From: Natronosalvus vescus
Lineage (GTDB): Archaea; Halobacteriota; Halobacteria; Halobacteriales; Natrialbaceae
NCBI RefSeq assembly: GCF_023973145.1
Contig: NZ_CP099546.1
Coordinates: 2,604,001-2,668,000 of the forward strand
Direction: 5' to 3'
DNA: 64,000 nt
A program made the translations under genes and the position numbers. The notes beneath the pieces are model-generated. The model did not search any database. It was not told the origin of the DNA and saw only the letters and a program-made list of their open reading frames with translations. Positions 32,979 to 41,434 of this stretch are shown one piece after another; within the stretch, counting starts at the first letter, position 1; every line of letters begins with the position of its first letter.

Positions 32979-34144
32979 GCGTCCACCTCCAGAATGGAGA
33001 CGATGGTGGTTCCGGCGTCCCCACCCAGGTTGTGTGCCAGCCCACGGGTCGCGCCCTCGACCTGGCGCTCGCCGGCCTCCCCGCGGAGGTGCTCGGTGAG
33101 TTCGACCAGCTGGGCGACACCCGTCGCGCCGATCGGGTGGCCCTTCGCCTTCAGGCCGCCGCTCGGGTTCACCGGGATCCGGCCGCCCAGAGCGGTTTCG
33201 CCCTCCATCGCGGCCTTCCCGCCCTCGCCGTCCTCGAAGAAGCCGAGCGCTTCGATGGCGAGCACCTCGGCGCCGGTGAAACAGTCGTGGAGTTCGACGA
33301 CGTCGATGTCGTCGGGGCCGACGCCAGCCTCGGCGTAGGCGGCTTCGGCGGCGTCTCGAGCCGACTGCGTCGCGGTGAAGTCGGCCTTCTCGGCGAGGGG
33401 GATCACGTCCGTCGCGTGGCCGACGCCCGAGACCGTCACTGCCTCGCCCGGGAGGTCGGCCGCTGCCTCCTCGTTCGCGACGACGACGGCAGCTGCCCCA
33501 TCGGAGAACGGACAGCAATCGAGGAGGTGGAACGGCGAGGCGACGATCGGGCTCTCGAGCACCGCTTCGATCGTCGTTTCCTTGCCGAACTGCGCGCGGG
33601 AATTCATCGTCCCGTGCTGGTGGTTCTTGACGGCGACCGCCGCGAGTTCCTCCTCGGTCGTGCCGTACTCGTGCATGTGCCGGGTCGTCAGGAGGCCGAA
33701 GACGCCGGGGAACGACAGCCCGGTCGGCTGTTCGTACTGACGATGGGCCGCGGAGGCGAAGACGGAGGTCATCTCGGGGGTGCCGAGGCCCGTCGCGGGC
33801 GTACACCGCTCGACGCCGCCGACGAGGACGACGTCGTGGTGGCCGGCTTCGACCGCCCGGACGGCGTGTTTGAACGCGTTCGAGGAGGTCGCACAGGCGT
33901 CCTCGTAGCGCTGGCAGGGGATCCCCGCCAGGCCGATGTGACTCGCCAGCGTCGGCGCGAGGTGCGTGTCCCGCTCGGTCTGGCCCCCCATGGCGTTCCC
34001 GAGGAAGAATGCGTCGATGGCCGACCCCTCGATACCGGCGTCGTCGAAAGCGTCGAAGGCGGCATCGGCGAAAAGTTCCGGAAGCGGCTGGTCGTGGACG
34101 CCGAAGTTGGTCATCCCAACTCCGACGATACGTGCCTGATGCAT
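32975..34144 (-). CDS. thiolase-family acetyl-CoA acetyltransferase (SCP2-type)
   Basis: The 389-residue thiolase has the nucleophile Cys in YEDACATSSNAF near residue 85. A His/Cys pair lies in VELHDCFTGAE near 285, and the late motif is GLKAKGHPIGATG near 335-347. SCP2-type archaeal thiolases work with a DUF35 OB-fold partner, here the overlapping downstream gene. It may cleave or condense 3-oxoacyl-CoA. Start ATG 34142-34144 gives the normal HQARIVGVGMT; the 9 codons upstream are unlikely. Confidence 0.95.
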   Translation of the reverse strand: MHQARIVGVGMTNFGVHDQPLPELFADAAFDAFDDAGIEGSAIDAFFLGNAMGGQTERDTHLAPTLASHIGLAGIPCQRYEDACATSSNAFKHAVRAVEAGHHDVVLVGGVERCTPATGLGTPEMTSVFASAAHRQYEQPTGLSFPGVFGLLTTRHMHEYGTTEEELAAVAVKNHQHGTMNSRAQFGKETTIEAVLESPIVASPFHLLDCCPFSDGAAAVVVANEEAAADLPGEAVTVSGVGHATDVIPLAEKADFTATQSARDAAEAAYAEAGVGPDDIDVVELHDCFTGAEVLAIEALGFFEDGEGGKAAMEGETALGGRIPVNPSGGLKAKGHPIGATGVAQLVELTEHLRGEAGERQVEGATRGLAHNLGGDAGTTIVSILEVDA

Positions 34145-34220
34145 ACGCGAAGAGACTCGGTCAATCCTCAAAAACCATGTGGAACTCCCGTCGGGCGTCG
34201 GCCTCCATGTACCGGCTGTC

Positions 34221-34922
34221 TCACTCGAGTTCCTCGAGCGCGTCGACGACCCGCCGGAGGATCTTTCGCTCGGCCCGACGAACGTTCTTCGAGACGGCAG
34301 TATCGGAGACGTCGAACTCGTTGGCGAGCATCTGCAGCGTCGCCCCGCGGGGTTGATCGAAGTATCCCTTCTCGGCCGCGACTGCGAGTGTCTGTCGTTC
34401 CACGTCCGACAGCGACCGACAGCCCTCGATGAGGTTGTTCGCCGCGTCGGCGTTCTGGAGCAGGTCGTACAGCTCGCTGAGTTCGAACGCGTCCTCCGAG
34501 AGGACGTCGAACTCGTTGTTTCGCTCCAGATCGGAGAGCGCGTCGTCGGCCCTCTCGTGCGTATCGAAGCCGACCTCCCAGCGCTCGCTCCCGGCCTCGA
34601 TGTGGAACGGGCCGGTGATGTAGCCGCCGTTGTCCCGGATGACCCGCATGGCGTTGGTCTCCCCGATCACCGTCCGTAACAACGCCGTCCCCTCGTGTTT
34701 CTTGAAGAGCGAGCACTCCTGCATGTTGTCGTGGGTCTGCAGCGACGACAGCCCCGACTCGAGGGTCGACCGGTCGTCCCCTTCGATCATCATCCGCGTC
34801 TCGAGTTCGCGGCGCTGGCTATCGAACTCCCACTGAACGGCGGTGAAGGACACGTCGTGATCGTCGCTCGTGTCGATGAACGGACAGTCGTACTGCTCCA
34901 TGTCCAGGGTGAGGTCGATCAT
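34221..34922 (-). CDS. Bat/bacterio-opsin-activator-type HTH_10 transcription regulator
   Basis: The 233-residue protein has a beta-rich N-terminal domain (about 1-150) and a C-terminal HTH_10 domain: LSDVERQTLAVAAEKGYFDQPRGATLQMLANEFDVSDTAVSKNVRRAERKIL (about 171-222). This matches the haloarchaeal Bat family, which activates operons in response to a sensed signal. It sits between the thiolase pair and the acyl-CoA synthetase, so it is the obvious candidate regulator of the island. The first half is divergent from known families. Confidence 0.9.
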   Translation of the reverse strand: MIDLTLDMEQYDCPFIDTSDDHDVSFTAVQWEFDSQRRELETRMMIEGDDRSTLESGLSSLQTHDNMQECSLFKKHEGTALLRTVIGETNAMRVIRDNGGYITGPFHIEAGSERWEVGFDTHERADDALSDLERNNEFDVLSEDAFELSELYDLLQNADAANNLIEGCRSLSDVERQTLAVAAEKGYFDQPRGATLQMLANEFDVSDTAVSKNVRRAERKILRRVVDALEELE

Positions 34923-35008
34923 TATCTTCTATTGTGATTTGGCACCCATAATCCTGCCTATTGGCTTCGTCGCTGACATGTGGGAAATAACCTCCCCGTG
35001 GCGCCTGA

Positions 35009-36634
35009 TCACGAGTCATCACCGCCGAACCGGTCTTTGATCGCCGCCCGGTCGATCTTCGAAGGGCCACTCATCGGCATCTCCTCGACGAACGCGAGGT
35101 GTTTCGGAATTTTGAACCGGGCCAGTTTCCCGTCGAGGAACACGGCCAGTTGCTCGAGCGTGAGTGCGTTTTCAGCCGTGCTACCCCCTTCGCCGTCTCC
35201 ACTGTCGAGCCCATCTGCAACTTCGACGACCGCCTTCCCGACCGTTCCCCACTGCTCGTCGGGAACGCCGATGACGATCACCTCGGCGACGGCGTCGTGA
35301 TCCGCGATGACATCTTCGACCTCCGGCGGATAGACGTTCTCCCCGCCGCTGATGAACATGTTCTTCTTTCGGCCTTCGATGTGGTAGAACCCGTCTCCGT
35401 CGACCCGGGCGAGGTCGCCGGTCGAGACCCAGCGTCGGGCGTCTTCGTCGCCGCTCGCGCCGTCGGCACCGAACGTCTCCGCCGTCGCGTCGGGGTTGCG
35501 CCAGTACTCGCGAGCGCCGTGGGGGCCACGCAACTCGAGTTCGCCGATCTCGCCCTCCTCGAGTTTCGTCCCGTCCTCGTCGACGATTCGGACGTCGGCG
35601 TGGAGCACCGGCTTGCCGACGCTGGCGACCTTCTCGGAGTCGTACTCGTCGGGCATCGCGAAGTTGTTCGGGCCGATTTCGGTGAGGCCGTAGCCCTGGG
35701 AGAGATCGACCCCGCGGTCGCGCCATGCGCGGACGATCGACTCGCGGCAAGGCCCACCGCCACTCTTGACGAACCGGAGGCTCGAGAGATCTGCTTGCTC
35801 CCAGTTCACGTGGGTGGCCATCGAACGCAACACCGCCGGCACGGCGACGAGAATCGTCGCTTCGTACCGACTCACCTGCTCGAGGACGCGGCCGGGTTCG
35901 ACCTCTCGATCGATGACGATGGTCGCCCCCATATGAAAGAGCGGGAGCGTCAGCACGTTCCAGCCGCCGGTGTGGAAAATCGGAAACACCATCGGGGTGA
36001 CGTCATCCGGACGCAGCCCCCACGCGGTGATCGTGTTCAGCGAGTTCCAGGCGATCGAGCCGTGGGTGATCGTCGTCTCCTTCGGCGTCCCGGTCGAGCC
36101 CCCGGTGTGCAACAGGAGGTGAGGATCGGACAACGAGCGCTCGCGCTTCTCGACGGGGGTCTCGTCAGCGGGGAGGCGGTCGTGGTAGGTATCCCACCCG
36201 CCGGCCGGATCGTCGGTCTCGATCTCCACGATCGCGGGATCGGCCTCTGACCGGGCGACCGCGTGCTCGAGGAGTTCGACGTAGGGCGACTCGATGACGA
36301 GCAGTTTTGGTTCGACGAGATCCAGCAGGGCCGCCAGCTCCGGTGGGGCCAGCCGGTAGGACAGCGGCGCGAGAACGCCGCCGGTCTTCCCCGTCGCGAA
36401 GAAGAGGTCGAACGCCTCGAGACGATTCCGCGAGACGATCGCGACTCGCTCGCCCTCGGTCACGCCGTAGGACTCGAGCAACCTGGCGGTTCGATTCGCT
36501 CGCCGCTCGACGTCGCCGTAGGTGACGCTCGTCTCCGTCGTCGCGTCGACGATCGCCGTCCGATCCGGCGAGAGCGAGGCTCGTCTGGCCGCCCAGTCGC
36601 CGACCCAGTCGTACGGCGTCGAACTCCAGTTCAC
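35009..36634 (-). CDS. AMP-forming acyl-CoA synthetase
   Basis: The 541-residue ANL-family enzyme has the P-loop-like LLLHTGGSTGTPKETTI near residue 173. It also has YGLTEIGPNNFAMP near 315, the A7-like motif STGDLARVDGDGFYHIEGRKKNMFISGGENVYP near 410-442, and catalytic Lys in MSGPSKIDR near 526. It activates a carboxylate as an acyl-CoA. Start is GTG 36632-36634. Together with the Liv transporter and thiolase it suggests the imported compound enters metabolism as a CoA ester. Confidence 0.95.
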   Translation of the reverse strand: MNWSSTPYDWVGDWAARRASLSPDRTAIVDATTETSVTYGDVERRANRTARLLESYGVTEGERVAIVSRNRLEAFDLFFATGKTGGVLAPLSYRLAPPELAALLDLVEPKLLVIESPYVELLEHAVARSEADPAIVEIETDDPAGGWDTYHDRLPADETPVEKRERSLSDPHLLLHTGGSTGTPKETTITHGSIAWNSLNTITAWGLRPDDVTPMVFPIFHTGGWNVLTLPLFHMGATIVIDREVEPGRVLEQVSRYEATILVAVPAVLRSMATHVNWEQADLSSLRFVKSGGGPCRESIVRAWRDRGVDLSQGYGLTEIGPNNFAMPDEYDSEKVASVGKPVLHADVRIVDEDGTKLEEGEIGELELRGPHGAREYWRNPDATAETFGADGASGDEDARRWVSTGDLARVDGDGFYHIEGRKKNMFISGGENVYPPEVEDVIADHDAVAEVIVIGVPDEQWGTVGKAVVEVADGLDSGDGEGGSTAENALTLEQLAVFLDGKLARFKIPKHLAFVEEMPMSGPSKIDRAAIKDRFGGDDS

Positions 36635-36714
36635 GGTCGACCTCCTGCTCGCGACGGTTTCGGGTTCATAAGCCGCTTCATTGGAGTCCTCCTTCGAGAG
36701 TAGTTCGTCTCATC

Positions 36715-37602
36715 TTAGCGCGCCTCCGTCGGCGATTCCAGTTCGTTGGCCTCGAGGAACCCTCGGAGCCGTTCGTTCACCCAGTGTGCGTCCTCGATGA
36801 AAAAGAGGTGTGCTCCGGCCGGACACTCCTCGAGGCGAGCGTTCGGAAGGCGCTCGGCGAGCAACCGGCCATTCTCCACGGGAACGACGCGATCATCGTC
36901 GCCGTGCAGCACCAGCGTCGGTACGTCGATTCCGTGGAGGTCGTCAGCGACGTCGAACCCCAGCACGGCCGCAGCCTGTGCCTGTCGGGCCGCGTCGTCC
37001 GCATCGCTCTCGAGACGCCAGTCGACGATTCGCTCGACCAGGTCGGGTTGTTCCGCGTAGAACCTCTCGGAGACGGCAGGCTCCATGCGGTGACGAATCG
37101 ACTCGCGATCGGTCGCATCCTCGGGCACCGACGTCAGTCGCTGTTTGGTTTTCTCCGGAATACCAGTCGATTCGCGCCCGCCGGGCGTGGTACATAGAAG
37201 CGAGAGAGTCGCCGCCCGGTCGTACTCGATGGCGTAGTGCTGGGCGATCATCCCGCCCATACTCGCCCCAACGACGTGGGCTCGTTCGATCCCAGCGTCG
37301 GCGAGCACCGCCTCGAGGTCGGCGGCCATGTCATCGATCGAATACGGCCCCTCGGGAGCGTCCGAATCGCCGGTGCCGCGATTGTCCCAGAGAATCGTCC
37401 GGTACGTGTCGGCGAGCGCCGCCCGTTGCCATCGCCACATCCAGCGGCCGTAGCCGAGTCCATTGATACAGACGACTGGATCGCCGTTTTCGGGGCCGGC
37501 GACCTCGTATGCGACCTGGACGTCGCCGTTTTCGGGGCCGGCGACCTCGTATGCGACCTGGACGTCGCCGTTTTCCGCGCGTGTCATATCTAACACTCTC
37601 AT
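36715..37602 (-). CDS. alpha/beta hydrolase with an N-terminal 14-residue tandem duplication
   Basis: The 295-residue hydrolase has the oxyanion region INGLGYGRWMWRWQ near residue 46. The nucleophile elbow is GASMGGMIAQH near 114, the acid lies in LVLHGDDDRVVPVENG near 233, and His in CPAGAHLFFIEDAHW near 262. The N-terminus contains an exact repeat of GDVQVAYEVAGPEN (two copies, about 12-39), so it is extended compared with the usual family. It could be a lactonase, enol-lactone hydrolase or esterase. Internal ATG 37585-37587 is a possible alternative start after the first five residues. Confidence 0.9.
   Translation of the reverse strand: MRVLDMTRAENGDVQVAYEVAGPENGDVQVAYEVAGPENGDPVVCINGLGYGRWMWRWQRAALADTYRTILWDNRGTGDSDAPEGPYSIDDMAADLEAVLADAGIERAHVVGASMGGMIAQHYAIEYDRAATLSLLCTTPGGRESTGIPEKTKQRLTSVPEDATDRESIRHRMEPAVSERFYAEQPDLVERIVDWRLESDADDAARQAQAAAVLGFDVADDLHGIDVPTLVLHGDDDRVVPVENGRLLAERLPNARLEECPAGAHLFFIEDAHWVNERLRGFLEANELESPTEAR
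37481..37564. repeat. exact 42-bp tandem duplication
   Basis: Bases 37481-37522 and 37523-37564 are identical, with an 11-base partial third copy after them. The unit is 14 codons, so the frame of the hydrolase is kept. The junction tract gaaaacggcga (minus strand) is the likely slippage site. Confidence 0.95.
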
Positions 37603-37673
37603 GGTGGGATGATGTACACCTCCGTTCGACTATCAACCCACACGTACAGGCTGGCTCCGACAAAGAACTAGCT

Positions 37674-38075
37674 ATGTCGACTGCCAGCCCCGGCGACCGA
37701 ACCCAGACCAGCCAGCACGTGACGACAGAGCACATCGAGACGTTCGCCGCCCTGACCGGCGACGAGAACCCGCTCCACCTCGATCCCGAGTACGCCGCCG
37801 CCGGCCTTTTCGAGGAGCCGATCGCTCACGGCATGATCGCCGCCGGCATCATCTCGAGCGCGCTGGCCGACCTGCCCGGTGACATCATCTACCTCTCTCA
37901 GGAGCTGTCGTTCGAGGCACCCGTCTACCCCGGACAGACCGTTATCGCGACCGCGGAGGTTCTCGAGGCCCTCGGAAACGATCGCTACTGCGTCGAGACG
38001 ACCGCGACGGTCGAGGACGAGGTCGTCGTCTCCGGGGAAGCGACGGTGTTGTCGCTGGTTCGAGACGACGCGTAA
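37674..38075 (+). CDS. MaoC-like hotdog-fold hydratase
   Basis: The 133-residue protein is a MaoC/(R)-specific enoyl-CoA hydratase: FAALTGDENPLHLDPEYAAAGLFEEPIAHGMIAAG (about 25-59) gives the catalytic Asp (in GDENPLH) and His (in IAHGM). The C-terminus has ETTATVEDEVVVSGEATV. This family hydrates enoyl-CoA and can feed PHA or beta-oxidation. It is divergent from the alpha/beta hydrolase and closes the acyl-CoA island on the right. Start ATG 37674 is favoured since the upstream frame is out of halophilic composition. Confidence 0.93.
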   Translation: MSTASPGDRTQTSQHVTTEHIETFAALTGDENPLHLDPEYAAAGLFEEPIAHGMIAAGIISSALADLPGDIIYLSQELSFEAPVYPGQTVIATAEVLEALGNDRYCVETTATVEDEVVVSGEATVLSLVRDDA

Positions 38076-38198
38076 CGGTCGCTCGAGGTGTTGACGGCGC
38101 TCGAGCGCGGTGAAACGGGTGTTTCCAACCCCGAAACCGGTTTCGATTCCGGATCTTCCACTTTACCTAAAGCGAGGGTTATGCTCTTTGCTACCCTA

Positions 38199-38213
38199 TA
38201 ACCCGTGGGGGTT
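38199..38213 (+). promoter_or_regulatory. short hairpin just before the small zinc-finger gene
   Basis: aacccgtgggggtt forms AACCC/GGGTT with a 4-base loop, ending a few bases before ATG 38217. It could sit in the leader and affect translation. Confidence 0.35.
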
Positions 38214-38216
38214 CCA

Positions 38217-38342
38217 ATGGGCGACAGAAACAACTTACATGTGTGTCGGCACTGCGGTGTTGTCATGGCAACTACCTCACAGGCGCCGCCGCGCCAGTGC
38301 ATTGCGTGTGACGACGCGAACTTCTCCGTGTTTCGGCCCTGA
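38217..38342 (+). CDS. 41-residue CxxC-CxxC zinc-finger microprotein
   Basis: The short gene reads MGDRNNLHVCRHCGVVM, a polar linker, then RQCIACDDANFSVFRP. Cys10, Cys13, Cys28 and Cys31 give two CxxC pairs, the pattern of haloarchaeal one-domain zinc-finger microproteins. A TATA-like tttacctaa near 38162-38170 precedes it, and a six-T tract at 38408-38413 follows. Function is unknown; small zinc fingers in haloarchaea affect swarming and biofilm in some species (established for other members). Confidence 0.75.
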   Translation: MGDRNNLHVCRHCGVVMATTSQAPPRQCIACDDANFSVFRP

Positions 38343-38407
38343 CACACGTACCGGCTGGTATCAGTAGCATGCGTCCTAAATAAGGGGCATCGACTACTAT
38401 CAACGAG

Positions 38408-38413
38408 TTTTTT
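38408..38413 (+). terminator. poly-T terminator after the zinc-finger gene
   Basis: Six consecutive T's lie 65 bases after the stop, in AT-rich sequence with no gene on this strand. This is the typical archaeal poly-T termination signal. Confidence 0.4.
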
Positions 38414-38439
38414 CGAGGATCTGACCCACTGCTTACCGA

Positions 38440-39345
38440 CTAGACGAGTACCCGCTCGAGCGCGACGACTGCCCCCGACTCGGCGTCGGGGTCGCCGACG
38501 AGTCGCCCGAGACAGATTGCAGCCCCGTCGGGCGTGTAACACGCCAACAGGGTGTCCCGCTCGACACCGCCGTCGACCTCAAGTACGCCTGGCGCGTACA
38601 CCGGCGCACCCGTCGCGACCGACTCGGCTGCGTTTTCGGCAATCGTGATCGCGGGCAGGTGCTCGAGGATCCGTTCGGCTGGCTCAACGACCGAATACAA
38701 CGATTGGGAATCGTCGTCCTCGACCCAGAACGCGAGGGCGTCGAGCAACTCGTACGGCGTGTGCAGCGTCGTGTCGTCGAACGGCATCGTCGCCGTCCGT
38801 CGGAGATGTCCCATGTGGGCACCGGTGCCGAGTGCAAGCCCCAGATCGTGACAGAGCTTTCGGACGTAGGTACCGCTCTCACAGCGAATGCGCAGGAGTA
38901 CCTGGCGCTCACCCACCTCGAGCACGTCGAGGTCGTAGATCTCTCGCACCCGGAGGCGCCTCGAGACGGCGCTCTTTCGCGGCGGCTTCTGGTAGATCGG
39001 GGCCTCGAACTCGGCGATCACCGATGCGGCGTCGCTCGGCACCGGGCCGTGACACTCGAGGACGGCGACGTACTCCTTTTCCCCCTCGAGGAAGGCCGGC
39101 GCCAGCCGAGTGGCGTGACCCAGCATGATCGGGAGACAGCCGGTGACCTTCGGATCGAGCGTCCCCGCGTGAGAGGCTCGATCGATTGGCGCTGCGTCGG
39201 CTTCGGTGAGCGTTTCGGCGACGGCGTCCCGGATCCAGCCGCTCACCTGGTGGGAAGAGGGCCCCGGTGGCTTATCGAGGTTGACGACGCCGAACTGGAG
39301 GAGTTCGGCAGGCGAGCGCTCCTCGGGCGATCCTCGGCGAATCAT
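38440..39345 (-). CDS. cbf5: Cbf5/TruB-family RNA pseudouridine synthase
   Basis: The 301-residue protein has the TruB/Cbf5 start (FGVVNLDKPPGPSSHQVSGWIRD) and the catalytic Asp in ASHAGTLDPKVTGCLPI near residue 63. FEAPIYQKPPRKSAVSRRLRVREIYDLDVL lies near 112-141, and the C-terminal part after about 215 is PUA-like. Cbf5 is the H/ACA-RNP pseudouridylase that modifies rRNA and also tRNA position 55 in archaea. Its ATG overlaps the end of cmk by one base, so the two are co-transcribed. Confidence 0.95.
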   Translation of the reverse strand: MIRRGSPEERSPAELLQFGVVNLDKPPGPSSHQVSGWIRDAVAETLTEADAAPIDRASHAGTLDPKVTGCLPIMLGHATRLAPAFLEGEKEYVAVLECHGPVPSDAASVIAEFEAPIYQKPPRKSAVSRRLRVREIYDLDVLEVGERQVLLRIRCESGTYVRKLCHDLGLALGTGAHMGHLRRTATMPFDDTTLHTPYELLDALAFWVEDDDSQSLYSVVEPAERILEHLPAITIAENAAESVATGAPVYAPGVLEVDGGVERDTLLACYTPDGAAICLGRLVGDPDAESGAVVALERVLV

Positions 39346-39920
39346 CAGAACTCGTAGTCGATGTCGACGGGCGTTTTCCCTTCGTCGGCGGTCGTATCGT
39401 ACTCCTCGACGGCCGTCACGAGCGTGTCGAAGACCGCTTCCGGGCTCCAGCGGGCGGTGTTGACCGAGAGATCGTAGATGCTGAGGTCGTCGAACTCGAT
39501 ACCGTAGTACTCACGATATCGGTGAACCTCGCTCGCTTCTCGTGCGCGGGTTTCCTCCATCGCTCGCTCGGGCGCTTTGTCCTCGCGGTCGGCGATCCGC
39601 TCCCCTCTGACCGCCAGTGGCGCATCGAGCCAGAACTTCAGGTCGGCCTGCTCGCCTGCGAGCCAGCCGGCCAGACGCGACTCGAGGACGAGATCGTCGC
39701 GTTCGACGGCGATTTCGCGCAGTCGGCGGTCGAGGTCGCGATCGATCTGGTCGTTCTCCTCGGCCAGCTTGTTGAACTCGAGTGGGGTATACCCGCGTTC
39801 GTCCGCGAGTTGTCGAAATATGTCACCGCCGCTGACGTGCTCGAATCCAAACGTCTCGGCCAACAGTTCCGCGTTCGTCGTCTTTCCTCCACCCGGTGGC
39901 CCGGAGACGGTGAGTAACAT
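39345..39920 (-). CDS. cmk: cytidylate kinase, archaeal short type
   Basis: The 191-residue kinase has Walker [15 protein letters not shown] near residue 5-18. [22 protein letters not shown] near 28-49 and a lid with [26 protein letters not shown] near 101-126 match archaeal CMK, which phosphorylates CMP and dCMP. It is followed by cbf5 with 1-base overlap and preceded, 180 bases away, by the DUF106 gene. In related genomes adk, DUF106, cmk and cbf5 sit together. Confidence 0.95.
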   Translation of the reverse strand: MLLTVSGPPGGGKTTNAELLAETFGFEHVSGGDIFRQLADERGYTPLEFNKLAEENDQIDRDLDRRLREIAVERDDLVLESRLAGWLAGEQADLKFWLDAPLAVRGERIADREDKAPERAMEETRAREASEVHRYREYYGIEFDDLSIYDLSVNTARWSPEAVFDTLVTAVEEYDTTADEGKTPVDIDYEF

Positions 39921-39985
39921 AGTCGAATTGCGTCGGGCCCCCTCAAAGGGGTTTTGAATCGCGTTGCTCGAGGTAGACGGCGTTT

Positions 39986-40046
39986 CCGGCTGCTGTTGGA
40001 GAGGTATTACCGGCTGCTGTTGGAGAGGTGTTACCGGCTGCTGTGA
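39986..40046. repeat. 24-bp tandem repeat, about 2.5 copies
   Basis: ccggctgctgttggagaggtRtta occurs at 39986-40009 and 40010-40033, with a partial third copy from 40034. It lies between cmk and the DUF106 gene and is not coding. Confidence 0.9.
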
Positions 40047-40104
40047 CTCGAGTTCGGGATAGCAGGAAAGGGCGAGTTAGCAGGAAAGAACGCGGTTCGA
40101 GAGA

Positions 40105-41055
40105 TTAGCTCGTCGCCGGCGTCATATCGATGTTGAGCGCCTTGCGCAACAGCTGTACGAACCCCATCGAGCACAGGAAGTACCAGACAATCCAGGCACG
40201 CAGGGGGCCGATGACTCCCTCGTTCCACTGGGTTTCACCGATCATCGGCATCACGACCGTTTCGGTAATGGTCTGTGGCCCGGAGCTGTGGATTCGCCAA
40301 TACATCCACAGGAACAGCGGGATGGTAAAGAGCATGATCCAGACCATCGGGCGGAACTGCTCTTTGAACATCCCCAGGTTGTCGGCCATCGCTTCCATCT
40401 GCTCTTCCTGGACGCGCTGGAGTTCGTTGTCGAGCTTCTCTATTTCTGCTTCGCTCGCGCCGCGCTCTTCGGCTTCCTTTTTCCGATCTTGGACGTCGGA
40501 GCGCTTGTCCTGCATCGCTTTCATACGCTCCTGATACTTCCCCATCCGTTCCATGTTCATCAGGTTCGCCTGCAGGAGCGTCGAGTACAGCCCGGTCATC
40601 ATCGCGATTGCCAGGATCACGGCGTAAAACGGCATCGACGCCGCCAGCGGGCCGAGTGCGATGTCGATGATCCCACCCACCGAATCCCTGACGGAGTCGA
40701 ACCAGTAGCCGACCATGAACAGCACCGACGCGAGTCCCGCCAGCTTGTCCCACTGTGACCACTGTGACTCTTCTGAGTCGATGTCCGGGAGATCCTCTCC
40801 GATGCCCTCTCCATCGCCGTCGAGTGCCTCGTCGTAGGCCTCCCGATCCGCGATGATGAATCCCTCTTCGCCGTCGACAAGCACGCCCTTTTCGATCAGT
40901 CGACCCCACTGGCCGCTCGTGAGGTCGTCACGAACGTCCGCCCACTCGACCTCGCCGCCGTTTTCGTCGGCTTCGCGCCGAATCGTCTCGAGGGCGTCCT
41001 CGAACGAGGAATCCTCGCGGACGAGGGTGTCTATTTTCTCCGCTGTACGCGTCAT
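40105..41055 (-). CDS. DUF106/EMC3-TMCO1-like (YidC/Oxa1-superfamily) membrane protein
   Basis: The 316-residue protein has a soluble N-terminus (about 1-95). A first membrane segment follows (LAGLASVLFMVGYWFDSV), then FYAVILAIAMMTGLYSTLLQANLM, a charged coiled coil (ERMKAMQDKRSDVQDRKKEAEERGASEAEIEKLDNELQRVQEEQMEAM, about 179-226) and two C-terminal membrane segments. This layout matches the archaeal Oxa1/YidC-like family (DUF106) that helps insert membrane proteins. The N-terminal segment (EWADVRDDLTSGQWGRLIEKGVL) looks like an extra winged-helix-like domain, found in halophiles. It starts the DUF106-cmk-cbf5 unit. Confidence 0.9.
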   Translation of the reverse strand: MTRTAEKIDTLVREDSSFEDALETIRREADENGGEVEWADVRDDLTSGQWGRLIEKGVLVDGEEGFIIADREAYDEALDGDGEGIGEDLPDIDSEESQWSQWDKLAGLASVLFMVGYWFDSVRDSVGGIIDIALGPLAASMPFYAVILAIAMMTGLYSTLLQANLMNMERMGKYQERMKAMQDKRSDVQDRKKEAEERGASEAEIEKLDNELQRVQEEQMEAMADNLGMFKEQFRPMVWIMLFTIPLFLWMYWRIHSSGPQTITETVVMPMIGETQWNEGVIGPLRAWIVWYFLCSMGFVQLLRKALNIDMTPATS

Positions 41056-41434
41056 CTGCTTGGGCTAGGTCACCTTCGGTATACAAGTGTTTATCTTCGG
41101 TGGCGTGACTGGGCTCTAGGATGTAGTGGTGAGTCGACCGTGCTAGGTGGAGCCCCAGCTGCTCTTTCCGGCATCACCAGGGCATGTTTCCGAAGCATCG
41201 CTGGTGGGGGAGCATCGGAAACCGTCCCTAGTGATGTTGACCCTCTCCGTTCAAGCAGTCCTATCGTTCCTCGAGACTGGCACAAGAGTACCTATCCGAT
41301 CCGAAAGGGGTCGCTGAAACGCCCTCTCTCCCGGTGGTTTTCGTCGTACTGGTTCCTGATTCATTACGAACCTATTTGCTCATAATTCACATCTGATGGT
41401 TTTTTATAATCTGAATTTATTGAACGGGTATAAT
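41056..41434. other. AT-rich divergent intergenic region
   Basis: No gene is supported. A gataaac box (41089-41095, minus strand) sits about 37 bases before the DUF106 ATG, and a strong tttttata box at 41401-41408 lies 27-34 bases before the surface-protein ATG. The rest is low in GC and contains no tRNA-like fold. Confidence 0.55.
41401..41408 (+). promoter_or_regulatory. TATA-like box of the surface-protein gene
   Basis: tttttata lies about 30 bases before ATG 41435, the leaderless spacing. Confidence 0.55.
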
